In this document: positions 52,669-62,350 of the stretch, one piece after another
Layout: each line of letters opens with the position of its first letter
How positions within the stretch are numbered: position 1 is the stretch's first letter
Source: Kitasatospora cheerisanensis KCTC 2395
Lineage (GTDB): Bacteria; Actinomycetota; Actinomycetes; Streptomycetales; Streptomycetaceae
Direction: 5' to 3'
Length of the DNA stretch: 64,000 bases
NCBI RefSeq assembly: GCF_000696185.1
Contig: NZ_KK853997.1
Coordinates: forward strand, 4,694,432 to 4,758,431
Notes under the pieces: model-generated
What the model was told of the DNA's origin: nothing
What the model saw: only the letters and a program-made list of their open reading frames with translations
The model's database searches: none
Position numbers and translations under genes: made by a program

Positions 52669-54861
52669 GTGGCTCAGCCGTTCGAACTGCCGGACTTCTA
52701 CGTGCCGTACCCGGCGCGGATCAACCCGCACTACGAGAAGGCGCGGGTGCACACCAGGGAGTGGGCACGGGCCTTCGGGATGCTGGAGGGGTCGGGCATC
52801 TGGGAGGAGCATGATCTCGACTCGCACGACTACGCGCTGCTCTGCTCCTACACCCACCCCGACTGCGACAGCGAGGCGCTCGACCTCGTCACCGACTGGT
52901 ACACCTGGGTCTTCTTCTTCGACGACCACTTCCTGGAGATCTTCAAGCGCACCCTCGACCGCGAGGGCGGCAAGGCGTACCTGGACCGGCTGCCCGCCTT
53001 CATGCCGATGGACCTCGCCGACGGGTACCCCGAGGCGACCAACCCGGTCGAGGCCGGCCTCGCCGACCTGTGGCAGCGCACCGTCCCGCACATGTCGGCG
53101 GACTGGCGGTCCCGGTTCGCCGAATCCACCCGGAACCTGCTGAACGAGTCCCTCTGGGAGCTCTCGAACATCAACGAGGGCCGGGTCTCCAACCCCGTCG
53201 AGTACATCGAGATGCGCCGCAAGGTCGGCGGCGCCCCCTGGTCGGCCGGCCTGATCGAGTACGCCGCGCAGGCCGAGGTCCCGGAGGCGGTCGCGTACTC
53301 CCGCCCGCTGCGCGTCCTGCGGGACGCCTTCTCCGACGGCGTCCACCTGCGCAACGACCTGTTCTCCTACGAGCGCGAGATCGGCGAGGAGGGCGAACTC
53401 TCCAACGGCGTCCTGGTGCTGGAGACCTTCCTCGGCTGCTCCACCCAGCAGGCCGCGGACGCCGTCAACGACCTGCTGACGTCCCGCCTCCAGCAGTTCG
53501 AGAACACCGCGCTCACCGAACTCCCCGGCCTGTTCGCCGAGCACGCGCTGAACCCGGAGGAGATCGCCCGCGTCCTCGCCTACGTCAAGGGCATGCAGGA
53601 CTGGCAGTCCGGCGGCCACGAGTGGCACATGCGCTCCAGCCGCTACATGAACGGCGGCGGCGCGGCCGCACCCGTCCTCGGCCCCAAGGGCCTCGGCACC
53701 TCCGCCGCCAACATCCGCCTCGCGGCGGGCATCCGCGGCCTGCGCAGCTTCGCCCACACCCCGCACCGCACCGTCGGCCCCTCGCTGATGCCCGACTTCC
53801 CGATGCCGTACCCCCTCACCCTCAACCCGCACCTCGCCGGCTCCCGCGAGTACGTGGTCGACTGGGCCCGCCGGTTCGGCCTGCTCGACCCGGAGCCGGG
53901 CGTCCCCGCCTCCGACATCTGGACCGAACAGAAGCTCCGCGACTACGACTTCGCGCTCTGCGCCGCCGGCATCGACCCCGACGGCACCCGCGAGGAACTC
54001 GACCTCAGCTCCGCCTGGCTCACCTGGGGCACCTACGCCGACGACTACTACCCCGTGGTCTTCGGCCGCCCCCGCGACCTCGCCGGCGCGAAGGCCGTCA
54101 ACGAGCGCCTGTACGCCCTGATGACGCTCGACGGCAGCCTCCCCTTCGAGCCCCGCAACGCGCTCGAAGCCGGCCTCGCCGACCTCTGGCAGCGCACCAG
54201 CGAACCCTTCTCCACCACCGCCCGCGCGAAGTTCCGCAAGGCCGTCGGCGACATGATCGACAGCTGGCTGTGGGAGCTCGCCAACCAGGCCCAGAACCGG
54301 ATCCCCGACCCGGTCGACTACATCGAGATGCGGCGCGCCACCTTCGGCTCCGACCTGACGATGAGTCTGTCCCGGCTCGGGCGCGGCGAGGTGATCCCCG
54401 ACGAGGTCTACCTGAGCGGCACCATGCGGGCGATCGAGAACTCCGTCGCGGACTACGGCTGCCTGGTCAACGACCTGCACTCGTACCAGAAGGAGGTCGA
54501 GTACGAGGGCGAGTTCCACAACCTGGTCCGGGTGGTGGAGAACTTCTTCTCCTGCGACTACCCCGTCGCCGTGGACATCGTCGCCGACCTGATGGCCTCC
54601 CGCCTCAGCCAGTTCCAGCACGTCGTCGACGGGGAACTCCCGCTCCTCAAGCACGACTTCGCCATCGAGGGGGAGGCGGCCGACGCGCTCGACGGCTACA
54701 TCCGGGAACTGGAGGACTGGATGGCCGCCGTCCTCAACTGGCACCAGCAGTGCCACCGCTACACCCCGGACGTCCTGGCCCGGCACTTCGCTCCGAAGTT
54801 CACCCTCCCGTCGGACCTGGGCACCTCGGCGATCAGGATCCTCGCGGACCTCAGGTCATGA
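52669..54861 (+). CDS. geoA: Geosmin synthase (germacradienol/geosmin synthase)
   Basis: 730 residues, two fused terpene synthase domains. N-terminal domain: FELPDFYVPYPARINPHYEK, the Asp-rich motif DDHFLE at 85-90 and the NSE-like motif NDLFSYERE from 229. C-terminal domain: DFPMPYPLTLNPHLAGSREY, DDYYPVVFG from 458 and VNDLHSYQKEVEYEGE. The N-terminal half cyclises farnesyl diphosphate to germacradienol; the C-terminal half converts it to geosmin and acetone. Length matches the family (about 725-735). Start is GTG behind AAGGGG. Monocistronic: the neighbours are convergent and a strong terminator follows. Confidence 0.96.
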   Translation: MAQPFELPDFYVPYPARINPHYEKARVHTREWARAFGMLEGSGIWEEHDLDSHDYALLCSYTHPDCDSEALDLVTDWYTWVFFFDDHFLEIFKRTLDREGGKAYLDRLPAFMPMDLADGYPEATNPVEAGLADLWQRTVPHMSADWRSRFAESTRNLLNESLWELSNINEGRVSNPVEYIEMRRKVGGAPWSAGLIEYAAQAEVPEAVAYSRPLRVLRDAFSDGVHLRNDLFSYEREIGEEGELSNGVLVLETFLGCSTQQAADAVNDLLTSRLQQFENTALTELPGLFAEHALNPEEIARVLAYVKGMQDWQSGGHEWHMRSSRYMNGGGAAAPVLGPKGLGTSAANIRLAAGIRGLRSFAHTPHRTVGPSLMPDFPMPYPLTLNPHLAGSREYVVDWARRFGLLDPEPGVPASDIWTEQKLRDYDFALCAAGIDPDGTREELDLSSAWLTWGTYADDYYPVVFGRPRDLAGAKAVNERLYALMTLDGSLPFEPRNALEAGLADLWQRTSEPFSTTARAKFRKAVGDMIDSWLWELANQAQNRIPDPVDYIEMRRATFGSDLTMSLSRLGRGEVIPDEVYLSGTMRAIENSVADYGCLVNDLHSYQKEVEYEGEFHNLVRVVENFFSCDYPVAVDIVADLMASRLSQFQHVVDGELPLLKHDFAIEGEAADALDGYIRELEDWMAAVLNWHQQCHRYTPDVLARHFAPKFTLPSDLGTSAIRILADLRS

Positions 54862-54869
54862 CGGGCACG

Positions 54870-54919
54870 AGCCGGCGGGCGCGAAGACACGGGCAGCGCC
54901 GTCTTCGCGCCCGCCGGCT
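54870..54919. terminator. Terminator between geoA and the convergent membrane protein gene
   Basis: AGCCGGCGGGCGCGAAGAC (54870-54888) pairs perfectly over 19 bases with 54901-54919 around a 12-base loop, nine bases after the geoA stop. It can serve both strands. Confidence 0.85.
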
Positions 54920-54927
54920 CTCCTCGG

Positions 54928-55815
54928 CTACTGCCAGTTGCCCTGCGGGGGAGCGGGCGGCGCAGCCGGGTGGTGGTGCGGCCGGTGGCCGCGGGGGTGG
55001 CGGGTGAGGGTGTAGCCGAGCACGCCGGCGAGGGCGGCGAGGATGCCGCCGGCGATGGTCCACCACCAGCGGGTGTTCCAGCCGGAGAAGAGGTCGGAGT
55101 ACCAGTGGGTCTCTTCTTCGACGGGAGCCGTCGCGTACGCGGCGCTCGCGCTGGGCGCGGGCGTCGCCGCGGCGCCGCTCGCCGTCGCGCCGGCGTTGAC
55201 CGGCGGCACCAGCGGGGCCTTGAGCGAGCCGCCCTCGGGCTGGGCGTCGTCGAGGCCGCCCTTGGCGGCGACGTGGACGCGCACCTGGGAGGCGAGGCCG
55301 AGGTCCTGCTGCGGGATGTCGGTGGTGGAGAGCCGGATGTAGTAGGTGCCGGGCAGCGGGTCGCCGGACCAGGGCTCGGCCCAGGACCGGATCTGACGGA
55401 GCGTGCAGCTGAGCGCCAGCGTGGTCGCGTTCTGTTCGGCGGTGCCGTTCTGCGGCCCGGCGGTGCAGGCCTGGCGGCGGCGCAGGCCGTCGAAGAGTTC
55501 GACGGTCCAGGTCTGCGCGCCGTGCCGGTCGGCGGCCTCGGGGAGGGTGACGTTGACCTGGACGGTGGCGGTCTGGCCCTCGGAGGCGGGGAACGCCCAG
55601 TACAGGTAGTCGCCGGTGGAGACCGGGACGTCCGCGTCCTGCCCGGCGGCGAGCGCCGTCGCGGTGAGGAAGCTGGTGCCCACCGAGTGGAGGACGGGCT
55701 TCGCGGTGCCGGTCGGCGAGGCGGACGGCGAGGGCGCGGCCGTGGCGGCCGGGGCCAGCAGGAGCAGGCCGGTGAGCGCGGCGGCCGGGGCCGCGAGGGT
55801 GAAGAGCTTGCGCAT
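54928..55815 (-). CDS. Secreted, C-terminally anchored protein of unknown function
   Basis: 295 residues. A signal peptide (MRKLFTLAAPAAALTGLLLL, cleavage after ATA) is followed by a beta-rich outer domain (VGTSFLTATALAAGQDADVP, DYLYWAFPASEGQTATVQVN, TYYIRLSTTDIPQQDLG), a Pro/Ala/Ser linker and a C-terminal membrane helix (WWWTIAGGILAALAGVLGYT) with a short His/Pro tail inside. Two Cys may form a disulfide. It starts two bases behind the VWA protein gene, so the pair is one operon. The two proteins share the same beta-domain theme (VPVSTGDYLYW here, VPVKAGQELRA there). Confidence 0.75.
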   Translation of the reverse strand: MRKLFTLAAPAAALTGLLLLAPAATAAPSPSASPTGTAKPVLHSVGTSFLTATALAAGQDADVPVSTGDYLYWAFPASEGQTATVQVNVTLPEAADRHGAQTWTVELFDGLRRRQACTAGPQNGTAEQNATTLALSCTLRQIRSWAEPWSGDPLPGTYYIRLSTTDIPQQDLGLASQVRVHVAAKGGLDDAQPEGGSLKAPLVPPVNAGATASGAAATPAPSASAAYATAPVEEETHWYSDLFSGWNTRWWWTIAGGILAALAGVLGYTLTRHPRGHRPHHHPAAPPAPPQGNWQ

Positions 55816-55817
55816 CG

Positions 55818-57136
55818 TCAGTTCTCCCGCCAGACGGCGATCCGCCAGCGTGCCAGCCAGCCGAAGATCAGACCGGCGAGCAGGCCGGCCAGGGTGAGCA
55901 CACCGAGCAGGATCCAGCCGCGGCCGAGGCCCATGGCGGGGCCGTCGGGCGAGGGGGAGGCGGCGGCGACGTCGACGGTCAGCTCCAGCGGCAGGCCGGG
56001 GTCGGCCTGGACGCCGGCCTGGCCGGCGAAGGAGTTGCTGACGATCAGGCAGACGGTCCGGTCGGTGGCCGCGGCGGTGCCGGAGCTCGGCGACGGGGAC
56101 GCCTTGTCGGTGCCGGGCGCGGACCAGCGGACGCCGGTGGACGCCACGTCGGTGCGGCCGGAGCCGGCGTCGCTGCCGCGGACCAGTTCCTGTCCGCTGC
56201 TGTCGGTGGCCTGGAGCAGTACGCCGTAGTCGCGGGCGACGGCCCGGTCCGGGGTGACGCTGACGGAGGCGCGGAGTTCCTGGCCGGCCTTCACGGGCAC
56301 CCGGTACACCCGGTGCTCGGAGAACTTCTCGCGGTCGCTGTACACGCCGGGGGCGAGGATCGGCGCGTTGGTGCACTGGTCCGCGCCGGTGACCTTGGCC
56401 GGGGTGACGGTGTGGGTGTCCTGGGCGCGGTCGACGAGCTGCTTGACGCGCTGGGTCAGCTGGTCCTGGGTGCGGACGTCGGTGAAGGTGCCGCCGGTCG
56501 CGTTGGCGATGCACAGCAGCTGCTGGCGGGTCTTGTCGTCGTGGGCCAGGCCGAGGGTGTCGATCACCAGGTGGATGCCCTGGCTGGCGAGTTCGCGGGC
56601 CACGTCGCAGGGGTCGGGCGGGGCGCAGGTGTCCTCGCCGTCGGTGATCAGCACGATCCGGCGGGTGGTGGGGCCGGTGCCGAGGTCCTGGGCGGCGGCG
56701 CGCAGCGCCACACCGATCGGGGTCCAGCCGGTGGGCCGGACGGTGGCGACGGCGGTCTTGGCCTCGACCTTGTTGGTCCGGCCGACCGGGAAGAGCTGCT
56801 TGGTGTCCTTGCAGCCCTCCTTCTGGTCGCTGCCCGGGTAGGTCGCGCCGAGGGTGCGCAGGCCGAACTCGGTCTCGGCGGGCAGTGCGTCGATGACCTC
56901 GTTGATGGACTGCTGGGCGACCGCGATCCGGCTCTTGCCCTGGATGTCGATGGTCCGCATCGAGCCCGACCCGTCCAGGACCAGGTCGACCTTGGGCGCT
57001 TCGACAGCGGCGGGCGGGGCCCGGGCTCGTCGGCGTACGCGGGCATGACGCCGAGCACGGTGCCGGCGACTATCGTCAGCGCCCCGAGCAGGGCGGCTCC
57101 GCGGGCCGTCCGTCGTGTTCTGGTAAGGGTGATCAC
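55818..57136 (-). CDS. Secreted VWA-domain protein with C-terminal anchor, one frame break
   Basis: About 439 residues after one base is added in the G/C run at 57011-57024, which joins the signal peptide (VITLTRTRRTARGAALLGAL) to APKVDLVLDGSGSMR. DGSGS is the metal-binding DxSxS of von Willebrand A domains; RRIVLITDGEDTCAPPDPCD supplies the later Asp. After the VWA domain comes a beta-rich domain (LAPGVYSDREKFSEHRVYRV), then a membrane helix (GWILLGVLTLAGLLAGLIFG) and a short cytoplasmic tail. Without the correction, the ATG at 56960 would start in mid-domain. The role is unknown; the VWA domain suggests protein-protein contact at the cell surface. Confidence 0.8.
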
Positions 57137-57231
57137 CGCCGCATCCTAGGGACCGTCAGTTCGAATCGCCCAATGCGGGTGGTGAGCGCGACGTACCCTG
57201 AACTGGTCGGCACAGCAGGCGGGGAGAGCAC

Positions 57232-58062
57232 ATGACGGTGCGTCTGGCGGGCGTCGGAAAGCGCTACGGCCGGCGCGGCCCGTGGGTGCTGCGGGAGGTG
57301 GAGCTGACGCTCCGTCCGGGCTCGCTGGTGCGGATCGAGGGCGCGAACGGCAGCGGCAAGTCGACGCTGCTGAAGCTGCTGGCCGGCATCGAGCGCGCCG
57401 GGCGCGGCACGGTCGAGGCGCCCGCCGGCCGGGCGTACGTGCCGGAGCGGTTCCCGCCGGCGCTGCCGTTCGACGCCCGGGCGTACCTGTGCCACCTGGG
57501 CCGGATCCGCGGCCTGTCTGCCGCGGAGGCGCGGCGCCGGGCCGACCACTGGCTGGAGCGGTTCGGCATCACCGGCTACGCCGGCACCCCGATCGGGCGG
57601 CTCTCCAAGGGGACGTGCCAGAAGGTCGCGGTGGCCCAGGCGCTGCTCGCCGAGGCCGAGTTGCTGCTGCTGGACGAGGCGTGGACGGGCCTGGACCAGT
57701 CGGCCCGGGGCGAGCTCGACGGCGCGGTCGCCGAACGGGCGGCGGCCGGCGGCCTGGTGGTCTTCGTCGACCACGACCCGACCCGGCTGGCGGGCCTCGC
57801 CACCGGCGCCCACCGGGTCGCCGACGGCGTGCTGCACGAGGTCCCGCTGCCGCAGGCCGGGCCGGACGGGCCGCGCACCGCGGTGGTGGTGGAGGCCGAG
57901 GCGCTGCCGGAGTGGCTCCCCGGCCGGCCCGAGCGCAAGCCGCTCGCCGACGGCGCCACCCGGCTGGACGTGCCGTCCGCGCACGCGGACGCGCTGCTGC
58001 GCCGCCTGCTGGCCGCGCACCCGCCGGTGCACATCAGGTCCGTCCGGGAGGACAACGCGTGA
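57232..58062 (+). CDS. ABC transporter ATP-binding protein
   Basis: 276 residues. Walker A GANGSGKST near 38-46, a divergent signature (RLSKGTCQKVAVAQALL), Walker B (AELLLLDEAWTGLD) and the switch His in FVDHDP. The signature LSKGTCQK is typical of small ABC-2-like exporters. The C-terminal 70 residues form a short accessory domain. Its stop overlaps the start of the permease gene. The ATG at 57232 follows GGGGAG. Substrate unknown. Confidence 0.85.
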   Translation: MTVRLAGVGKRYGRRGPWVLREVELTLRPGSLVRIEGANGSGKSTLLKLLAGIERAGRGTVEAPAGRAYVPERFPPALPFDARAYLCHLGRIRGLSAAEARRRADHWLERFGITGYAGTPIGRLSKGTCQKVAVAQALLAEAELLLLDEAWTGLDQSARGELDGAVAERAAAGGLVVFVDHDPTRLAGLATGAHRVADGVLHEVPLPQAGPDGPRTAVVVEAEALPEWLPGRPERKPLADGATRLDVPSAHADALLRRLLAAHPPVHIRSVREDNA

Positions 58063-58712
58063 TGACCGTACGGATGCTGACGCGCTATCACCTGGAGCTG
58101 CTGGTGCGCTCGCAGCGCTGGCTGCCGCCCGGGCTGGCGTACGTGCTGCTGATGGGCCTCGGGGTGTCGGGCGGCGACGAGGCGCTGTCGGCGGCGGCGT
58201 TCTCGGCGGGCCTGCTGGTGCCGGTGACGGGCTGGCTGGTGCGTTCGGCGGTGACGGCGGAGCCCGCGCAGTCCCGGGCCTGCCTGGTGGCGGCGGCGGG
58301 CTGGCGGCGGGTGCACCTGTCCGCGCTGCTGGCGGCGGCGCTGGCGGGCCTGGCGCTCGGCGTGCTCGGGCTGGCCGCGGTGCTGGCGGTCGGCAGCGGC
58401 GGCTCCGGGGCGGCGGCCGCGGCGGGCCTGCTGGCGACGGTGGTGTGCGTGCTGACGGGCGCGGCGGTGGGCGCGGTGTGCAACCGCCCGGTGGTGGCGG
58501 GCGCGCAGTACGCGGTGCCGCTGGGGCTGGCCGCGGTCGTGCTGGTGCTGCTGGTGCCGGGCTCGCCGGCGAACGCGGTGGTGCGGGCGCTGGTGCTGGG
58601 GGCCCGGCACGGCGCGCTGTCGGTGCCGTGGTGGGCGCTGCCGGGCGCGTCGGCGCTGGCGGCGGGCGCCGGGTGGGCGGCGGTCACGGTGGCGGTCCGG
58701 CGGGGCGAGTGA
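58062..58712 (+). CDS. ABC transporter permease subunit
   Basis: 216 residues with about six hydrophobic segments (GLAYVLLMGLGVSG, AFSAGLLVPVTGWLVRSAVT, LLAAALAGLALGVLGLAAVL). The lead MTVRMLTRYHLELLVRSQRW resembles the cytoplasmic start of ABC-2 permeases. The ATG overlaps the ATPase stop, so the two form one transporter. Very rich in Ala, Val and Gly. Function beyond transport cannot be stated. Confidence 0.78.
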   Translation: MTVRMLTRYHLELLVRSQRWLPPGLAYVLLMGLGVSGGDEALSAAAFSAGLLVPVTGWLVRSAVTAEPAQSRACLVAAAGWRRVHLSALLAAALAGLALGVLGLAAVLAVGSGGSGAAAAAGLLATVVCVLTGAAVGAVCNRPVVAGAQYAVPLGLAAVVLVLLVPGSPANAVVRALVLGARHGALSVPWWALPGASALAAGAGWAAVTVAVRRGE

Positions 58713-58767
58713 GCGTCAGGAAGCGGACACACCGCGGTAGATGGGATTAAATATGGCGAATTCTGGC

Positions 58768-58773
58768 TAGGGT
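58768..58773 (+). promoter_or_regulatory. Possible -10 box upstream of the DUF1269-like gene
   Basis: TAGGGT at 58768-58773, about 45 bases before the GTG, in a short AT-rich segment (58745-58770). It fits the streptomycete -10 consensus TAGRRT; a -35 box is not clear. Confidence 0.4.
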
Positions 58774-58815
58774 GCGGACGTACGTGCCGAGTGCCTGCTG
58801 GAAGGAACGCCCGCT

Positions 58816-59319
58816 GTGAGCAACCTGTTCGCGATCGCCTACCCCGATGTCGCCACCGCGCAGAAGGTCCGGGACGAGCTGATCGGCCTGCAGAAGCAGC
58901 GGCTGATCGACCTGGAGGACGTCGTGGTGGTCGAGCGCCGCGAGGACGGGAAGATCAAGCTCCACCAGGCCGTCTCCAACACCGGCCTGGGCGCGGCCTC
59001 CGGCGCGCTGTGGGGCGGCGTGATCGGCCTGCTGTTCCTGATGCCGATCCTGGGCGCGGCCGTCGGCGGCGCGACCGGCGCGGCCGTGGGCGCGTCCACC
59101 GACACCGGCGTGGACGACAACTTCATGCGGCAGGTCGGCGAGAAGCTGGCCCCGGGCAGCGCCGCGGTGTTCGCGCTGGTCCGCACCGCCACCAAGGACA
59201 AGGTGATCCCGGCCGTCGCGCAGTTCGGCGGCGAGCTGATCCAGACCTCGCTCAGCCACGACGAGGAGGAGCACCTGCGGGAGATCGCCCGGGCGGCGAA
59301 CCCGGCGTCCACGCTCTGA
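58816..59319 (+). CDS. DUF1269-like membrane protein
   Basis: 167 residues. Starts MSNLFAIAYPDVATAQKVRD; then a Gly-rich hydrophobic hairpin (GALWGGVIGLLFLMPILGAA, VGGATGAAVGAS), followed by FMRQVGEKLAPGSAAVFALV. These are the marks of the DUF1269 family, whose members are small stress-linked membrane proteins of unknown role. Start is GTG behind GAAGGAA. It is monocistronic: a promoter-like box lies in front and a strong hairpin behind. Confidence 0.85.
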   Translation: MSNLFAIAYPDVATAQKVRDELIGLQKQRLIDLEDVVVVERREDGKIKLHQAVSNTGLGAASGALWGGVIGLLFLMPILGAAVGGATGAAVGASTDTGVDDNFMRQVGEKLAPGSAAVFALVRTATKDKVIPAVAQFGGELIQTSLSHDEEEHLREIARAANPASTL

Positions 59320-59337
59320 CGCTCCGCCAGGTTTTGC

Positions 59338-59375
59338 CGGCGGGGCGCCGGGCCGCGGTGCCCGGCGTCCCGCCG
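59338..59375 (+). terminator. Terminator of the DUF1269-like gene
   Basis: A hairpin with a 16-base stem including one G-T pair (59338-59353 with 59360-59375) and a six-base loop, 18 bases after the stop. It separates this gene from the RodA-PBP operon. Confidence 0.7.
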
Positions 59376-59407
59376 TCCCTGCCCATTCGAGCTGGCGAGG
59401 ACGGCTG

Positions 59408-60754
59408 GTGGCCACGGAATCGGTGACCCGCCCGGCCCGGACGCCCGGCGCGCGGCGGCCCCGGCGGTGGACCGAACTGCTGCTGGTGCTGGCCGCGGTG
59501 GGCCTGGCGGTGTTCGGGTACGTCGAGGTGGGCGTCGACATCGACGGCAAGGCGCCGCCCGACGCCGCCCAGTACGGCGCCGCGCTCGGCGTGCTGGCGC
59601 TGGTCGCGCACGGCGCGGTCCGCTGGCGGGCCAGGTGGGCCGACCCGCTGCTGCTGCCGATCGCGGTCCTGCTGAACGGCATCGGACTGGTCGTCATCTA
59701 CCGGCTGGACCGCAACACCCCGCAGCACGAGGCCGCCCCCACCCAACTGCTCTGGTCCACCCTCGGGGTGGGCCTGTTCATCGCCGTGCTGTTCCTGCTG
59801 CGCGACCACCGCCGGCTCCAGCGCTACGCGTACGTCGGCGCGTTCGTGGCGCTCGTCCTGCTGGTGCTGCCGGTGTTCTTCCCGCCGGTGTACGGCTCCC
59901 GGATCTGGATCCAGCTCGGCCCGCTGTCCTTCCAGCCCGGCGAGTTCGCCAAGGTCCTGCTGGCGGTCTTCTTCGCCGCCTACCTGGCCGCGCACCGCGA
60001 CGCGCTCGCCCTGACGGGCCGTCGGGTGCTGTGGTTCCGGCTGCCGCTCGGCCGGGTGCTCGGACCGGTGCTGCTGATCTGGGCGGCGTTCGTCGGCGTG
60101 CTGGTGCTGGAGACCGACCTCGGCACCTCGCTGCTGTTCTTCGGCCTGTTCGTGGTGATGCTGTACGTGGCCACCGCCCGCACCGGATGGATCGTCATCG
60201 GCCTGCTGCTGTCCGCCGTCGCCGCGGTCGGGGTGGGCTGGCTGTCGCCGCACGTGCACGGCCGGGTCACCGACTGGCTGCACCCGCTGGCGTCCATCGA
60301 GGCCGGGCAGGGCGCCAACCAGATCGCCCAGTCGCTGTTCGCGTTCGCCTGGGGCGGGCAGCTCGGCACCGGCCTCGGACTCGGCCACTCCGCGCTGATC
60401 GGCTTCGCCACCAAGTCCGACTTCATCCTCGCCACCATCGGCGAGGAACTCGGCCTGACCGGACTGCTCGCCGTCTTCCTGCTGTACGCGGTGCTGGTCT
60501 CCCGGGGCTTCCGCACCGGCATCGCGCTGCGCGACCCGTTCGGGCGGCTGCTCGCCATCGGGCTGGCCGCGCTGGTCGCGATCCAGGTGTTCGTGGTGGC
60601 CGGCGGCGTCCTCGCGCTGATCCCGCTGACCGGCATGACGCTGCCGTTCATCGCCCAGGGCGGCTCCTCCGTGGTCACCAACTGGATCATCGTGGCGCTG
60701 CTGGTCCGGATGAGCGACCTCGCCCGGCGCCCCGACCCGCAGGAGGAGGCGTGA
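59408..60754 (+). CDS. RodA/FtsW/SpoVE-family peptidoglycan glycosyltransferase
   Basis: 448 residues with about ten to twelve membrane helices. SEDS signatures: YGSRIWIQLGPLSFQPGEFA, KVLLAVFFAAYLAAHRD, VLETDLGTSLLFFGLFVVML (the catalytic Asp region) and FIAQGGSSVVTNWIIVALLV. It polymerises lipid II on the outer face of the membrane. The stop overlaps the start of a class B PBP, its usual transpeptidase partner. Start is GTG. The N-terminus carries an additional 20 cytoplasmic residues. It resembles the streptomycete RodA-like paralogues rather than the FtsW of the dcw cluster. Confidence 0.9.
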   Translation: MATESVTRPARTPGARRPRRWTELLLVLAAVGLAVFGYVEVGVDIDGKAPPDAAQYGAALGVLALVAHGAVRWRARWADPLLLPIAVLLNGIGLVVIYRLDRNTPQHEAAPTQLLWSTLGVGLFIAVLFLLRDHRRLQRYAYVGAFVALVLLVLPVFFPPVYGSRIWIQLGPLSFQPGEFAKVLLAVFFAAYLAAHRDALALTGRRVLWFRLPLGRVLGPVLLIWAAFVGVLVLETDLGTSLLFFGLFVVMLYVATARTGWIVIGLLLSAVAAVGVGWLSPHVHGRVTDWLHPLASIEAGQGANQIAQSLFAFAWGGQLGTGLGLGHSALIGFATKSDFILATIGEELGLTGLLAVFLLYAVLVSRGFRTGIALRDPFGRLLAIGLAALVAIQVFVVAGGVLALIPLTGMTLPFIAQGGSSVVTNWIIVALLVRMSDLARRPDPQEEA

Positions 60755-62262
60755 GGCTCACCCGCCCCGAGGGCACCAACGGCGGACCGCAGGGCCTGCC
60801 CGGCATCTCCACCACCGGCCGCCGGGCCGGCACCTTCTGCATGCTGCTGATCGTCGCGCTCGCCGTCCAGGCCACCCGGGTCCAGGTCTTCCAGAAGCAG
60901 GAACTCGACCACAACAGCGCCAACCAGCGCGCCGTCATCCAGCGCTACGCCCAGCCCCGCGGCAACCTGATCGCCGGTCAGCCGCTGACCGGCTCCAAGG
61001 CCACCGGCGGCCGCCTCGCCCACCAGCGCACCTACACCGACGGCCCGCTGTACGCCGCCGTCACCGGCTACTCGTCCCAGCTGTACGGCAACACCCAGCT
61101 CGAAGGCGTCTACGACGACCTGCTCACCGGCACCGACCCCCGGCTGGCCGGCTGGGCCGTGTGGGACGCCATCACCCGGCAGCAGCAGCCCGGCGGCGAC
61201 GTGGTCACCACCATCGACCCGGCCGTGCAGCGCGCCGCCATGCAGGGACTCGGCAGCCAGAAGGGCGCCGTCGCCGCCATCGAACCCGCCACCGGCCGGA
61301 TCCTCGCCCTGGCCTCCACCCCCAGCTACGACCCCGGCGCGATCGCCGGCACCGGCACCGCCGACCAGGACACCTGGAAGCGGCTCCAGGCCGACCCCGA
61401 CCAGCCGATGCTCAACCGGGCGCTCCGGCAGATCTACCCGCCGGGCTCCACCTTCAAGGTGGTCACCGCCGCCGCGGCCCTCGCCGCCGGCGTGGTCACC
61501 GACATCGAGTCCCCGACCGGCGCGCCCTACCCGTACGTGATGCCCGGCACCACCACCCCGCTCACCAACGACACCAGTGCCTGCAACCAGGAGGGCCTGT
61601 CGCTGGACGACGCGATGACGCTGTCCTGCAACAGCGTCATGGGCTGGCTCGGCGTGCAGACCGGCCTCGACCGGATGACCGCGATGGCCAAGAACTTCGG
61701 CTTCAACGACGCCAAGCTCGACACCCCCGTGCGCGCCGCCCGCTCCAACTTCGACACCACCATGAACGCCTCGCAGCTGGCGCTCTCCTCGATCGGCCAG
61801 TACGACACCGCCGCCACCCCGCTCACCATGGCGATGGTCGCCGCCGGGGCCGCCGCCGACGGGCAGGTGATGTATCCACAGCTTGTGGACAGGCTCACCA
61901 AGGCCGACGGCAGCCAGGTCCGGCTGATGCACCCCGTGCTGTACCGGCAGGCCTTCGGGCCCGGCGTCGCCCAGCAGCTCCGCCGGCTGATGGTCGACGT
62001 GGTGCAGAACGGCACCGGCGGCAACGCGCGGATCCCCGGCGCCGAGGTCGGCGGCAAGACCGGCACCGCCCAGCACGGCGTCGACAACACCGGCACCCCC
62101 TACGCCTGGTTCATCGCCTGGGCCCGCCCGGCCGGCTCCACCGCCACCCCGCCGGTCGCCGTCGCCGTGGTCGTCGCCGACAGCCAGGCGAGCGACATCA
62201 CCGGCGGCGGGCTGGCCGCGCCGATCGCCAAGGCCGTCATGCAGTCCGTCCTCGACCGTTGA
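60751..62262 (+). CDS. Class B penicillin-binding protein, PbpA-like
   Basis: 503 residues. One N-terminal membrane anchor (FCMLLIVALAVQATRVQVF), a dimerisation domain (NQRAVIQRYAQPRGNLIAG), and a transpeptidase domain with Ser233 in PGSTFK, SCN at 292-294 and KTGTA from Lys436. It cross-links peptidoglycan together with the SEDS protein whose gene it overlaps (GTGA). Similar RodA/PBP pairs in S. coelicolor lie together outside the dcw and mre clusters. The closest general relative is mycobacterial PbpA. Confidence 0.92.
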   Translation: MRLTRPEGTNGGPQGLPGISTTGRRAGTFCMLLIVALAVQATRVQVFQKQELDHNSANQRAVIQRYAQPRGNLIAGQPLTGSKATGGRLAHQRTYTDGPLYAAVTGYSSQLYGNTQLEGVYDDLLTGTDPRLAGWAVWDAITRQQQPGGDVVTTIDPAVQRAAMQGLGSQKGAVAAIEPATGRILALASTPSYDPGAIAGTGTADQDTWKRLQADPDQPMLNRALRQIYPPGSTFKVVTAAAALAAGVVTDIESPTGAPYPYVMPGTTTPLTNDTSACNQEGLSLDDAMTLSCNSVMGWLGVQTGLDRMTAMAKNFGFNDAKLDTPVRAARSNFDTTMNASQLALSSIGQYDTAATPLTMAMVAAGAAADGQVMYPQLVDRLTKADGSQVRLMHPVLYRQAFGPGVAQQLRRLMVDVVQNGTGGNARIPGAEVGGKTGTAQHGVDNTGTPYAWFIAWARPAGSTATPPVAVAVVVADSQASDITGGGLAAPIAKAVMQSVLDR

Positions 62263-62350
62263 CCAGCGCATTCACCCGCAAGCCCCTCATAACTATGCAT
62301 AGCGTCGCATTTGATACAGTCCCTGCCTGATCCCCACCAGAAGGACACCG

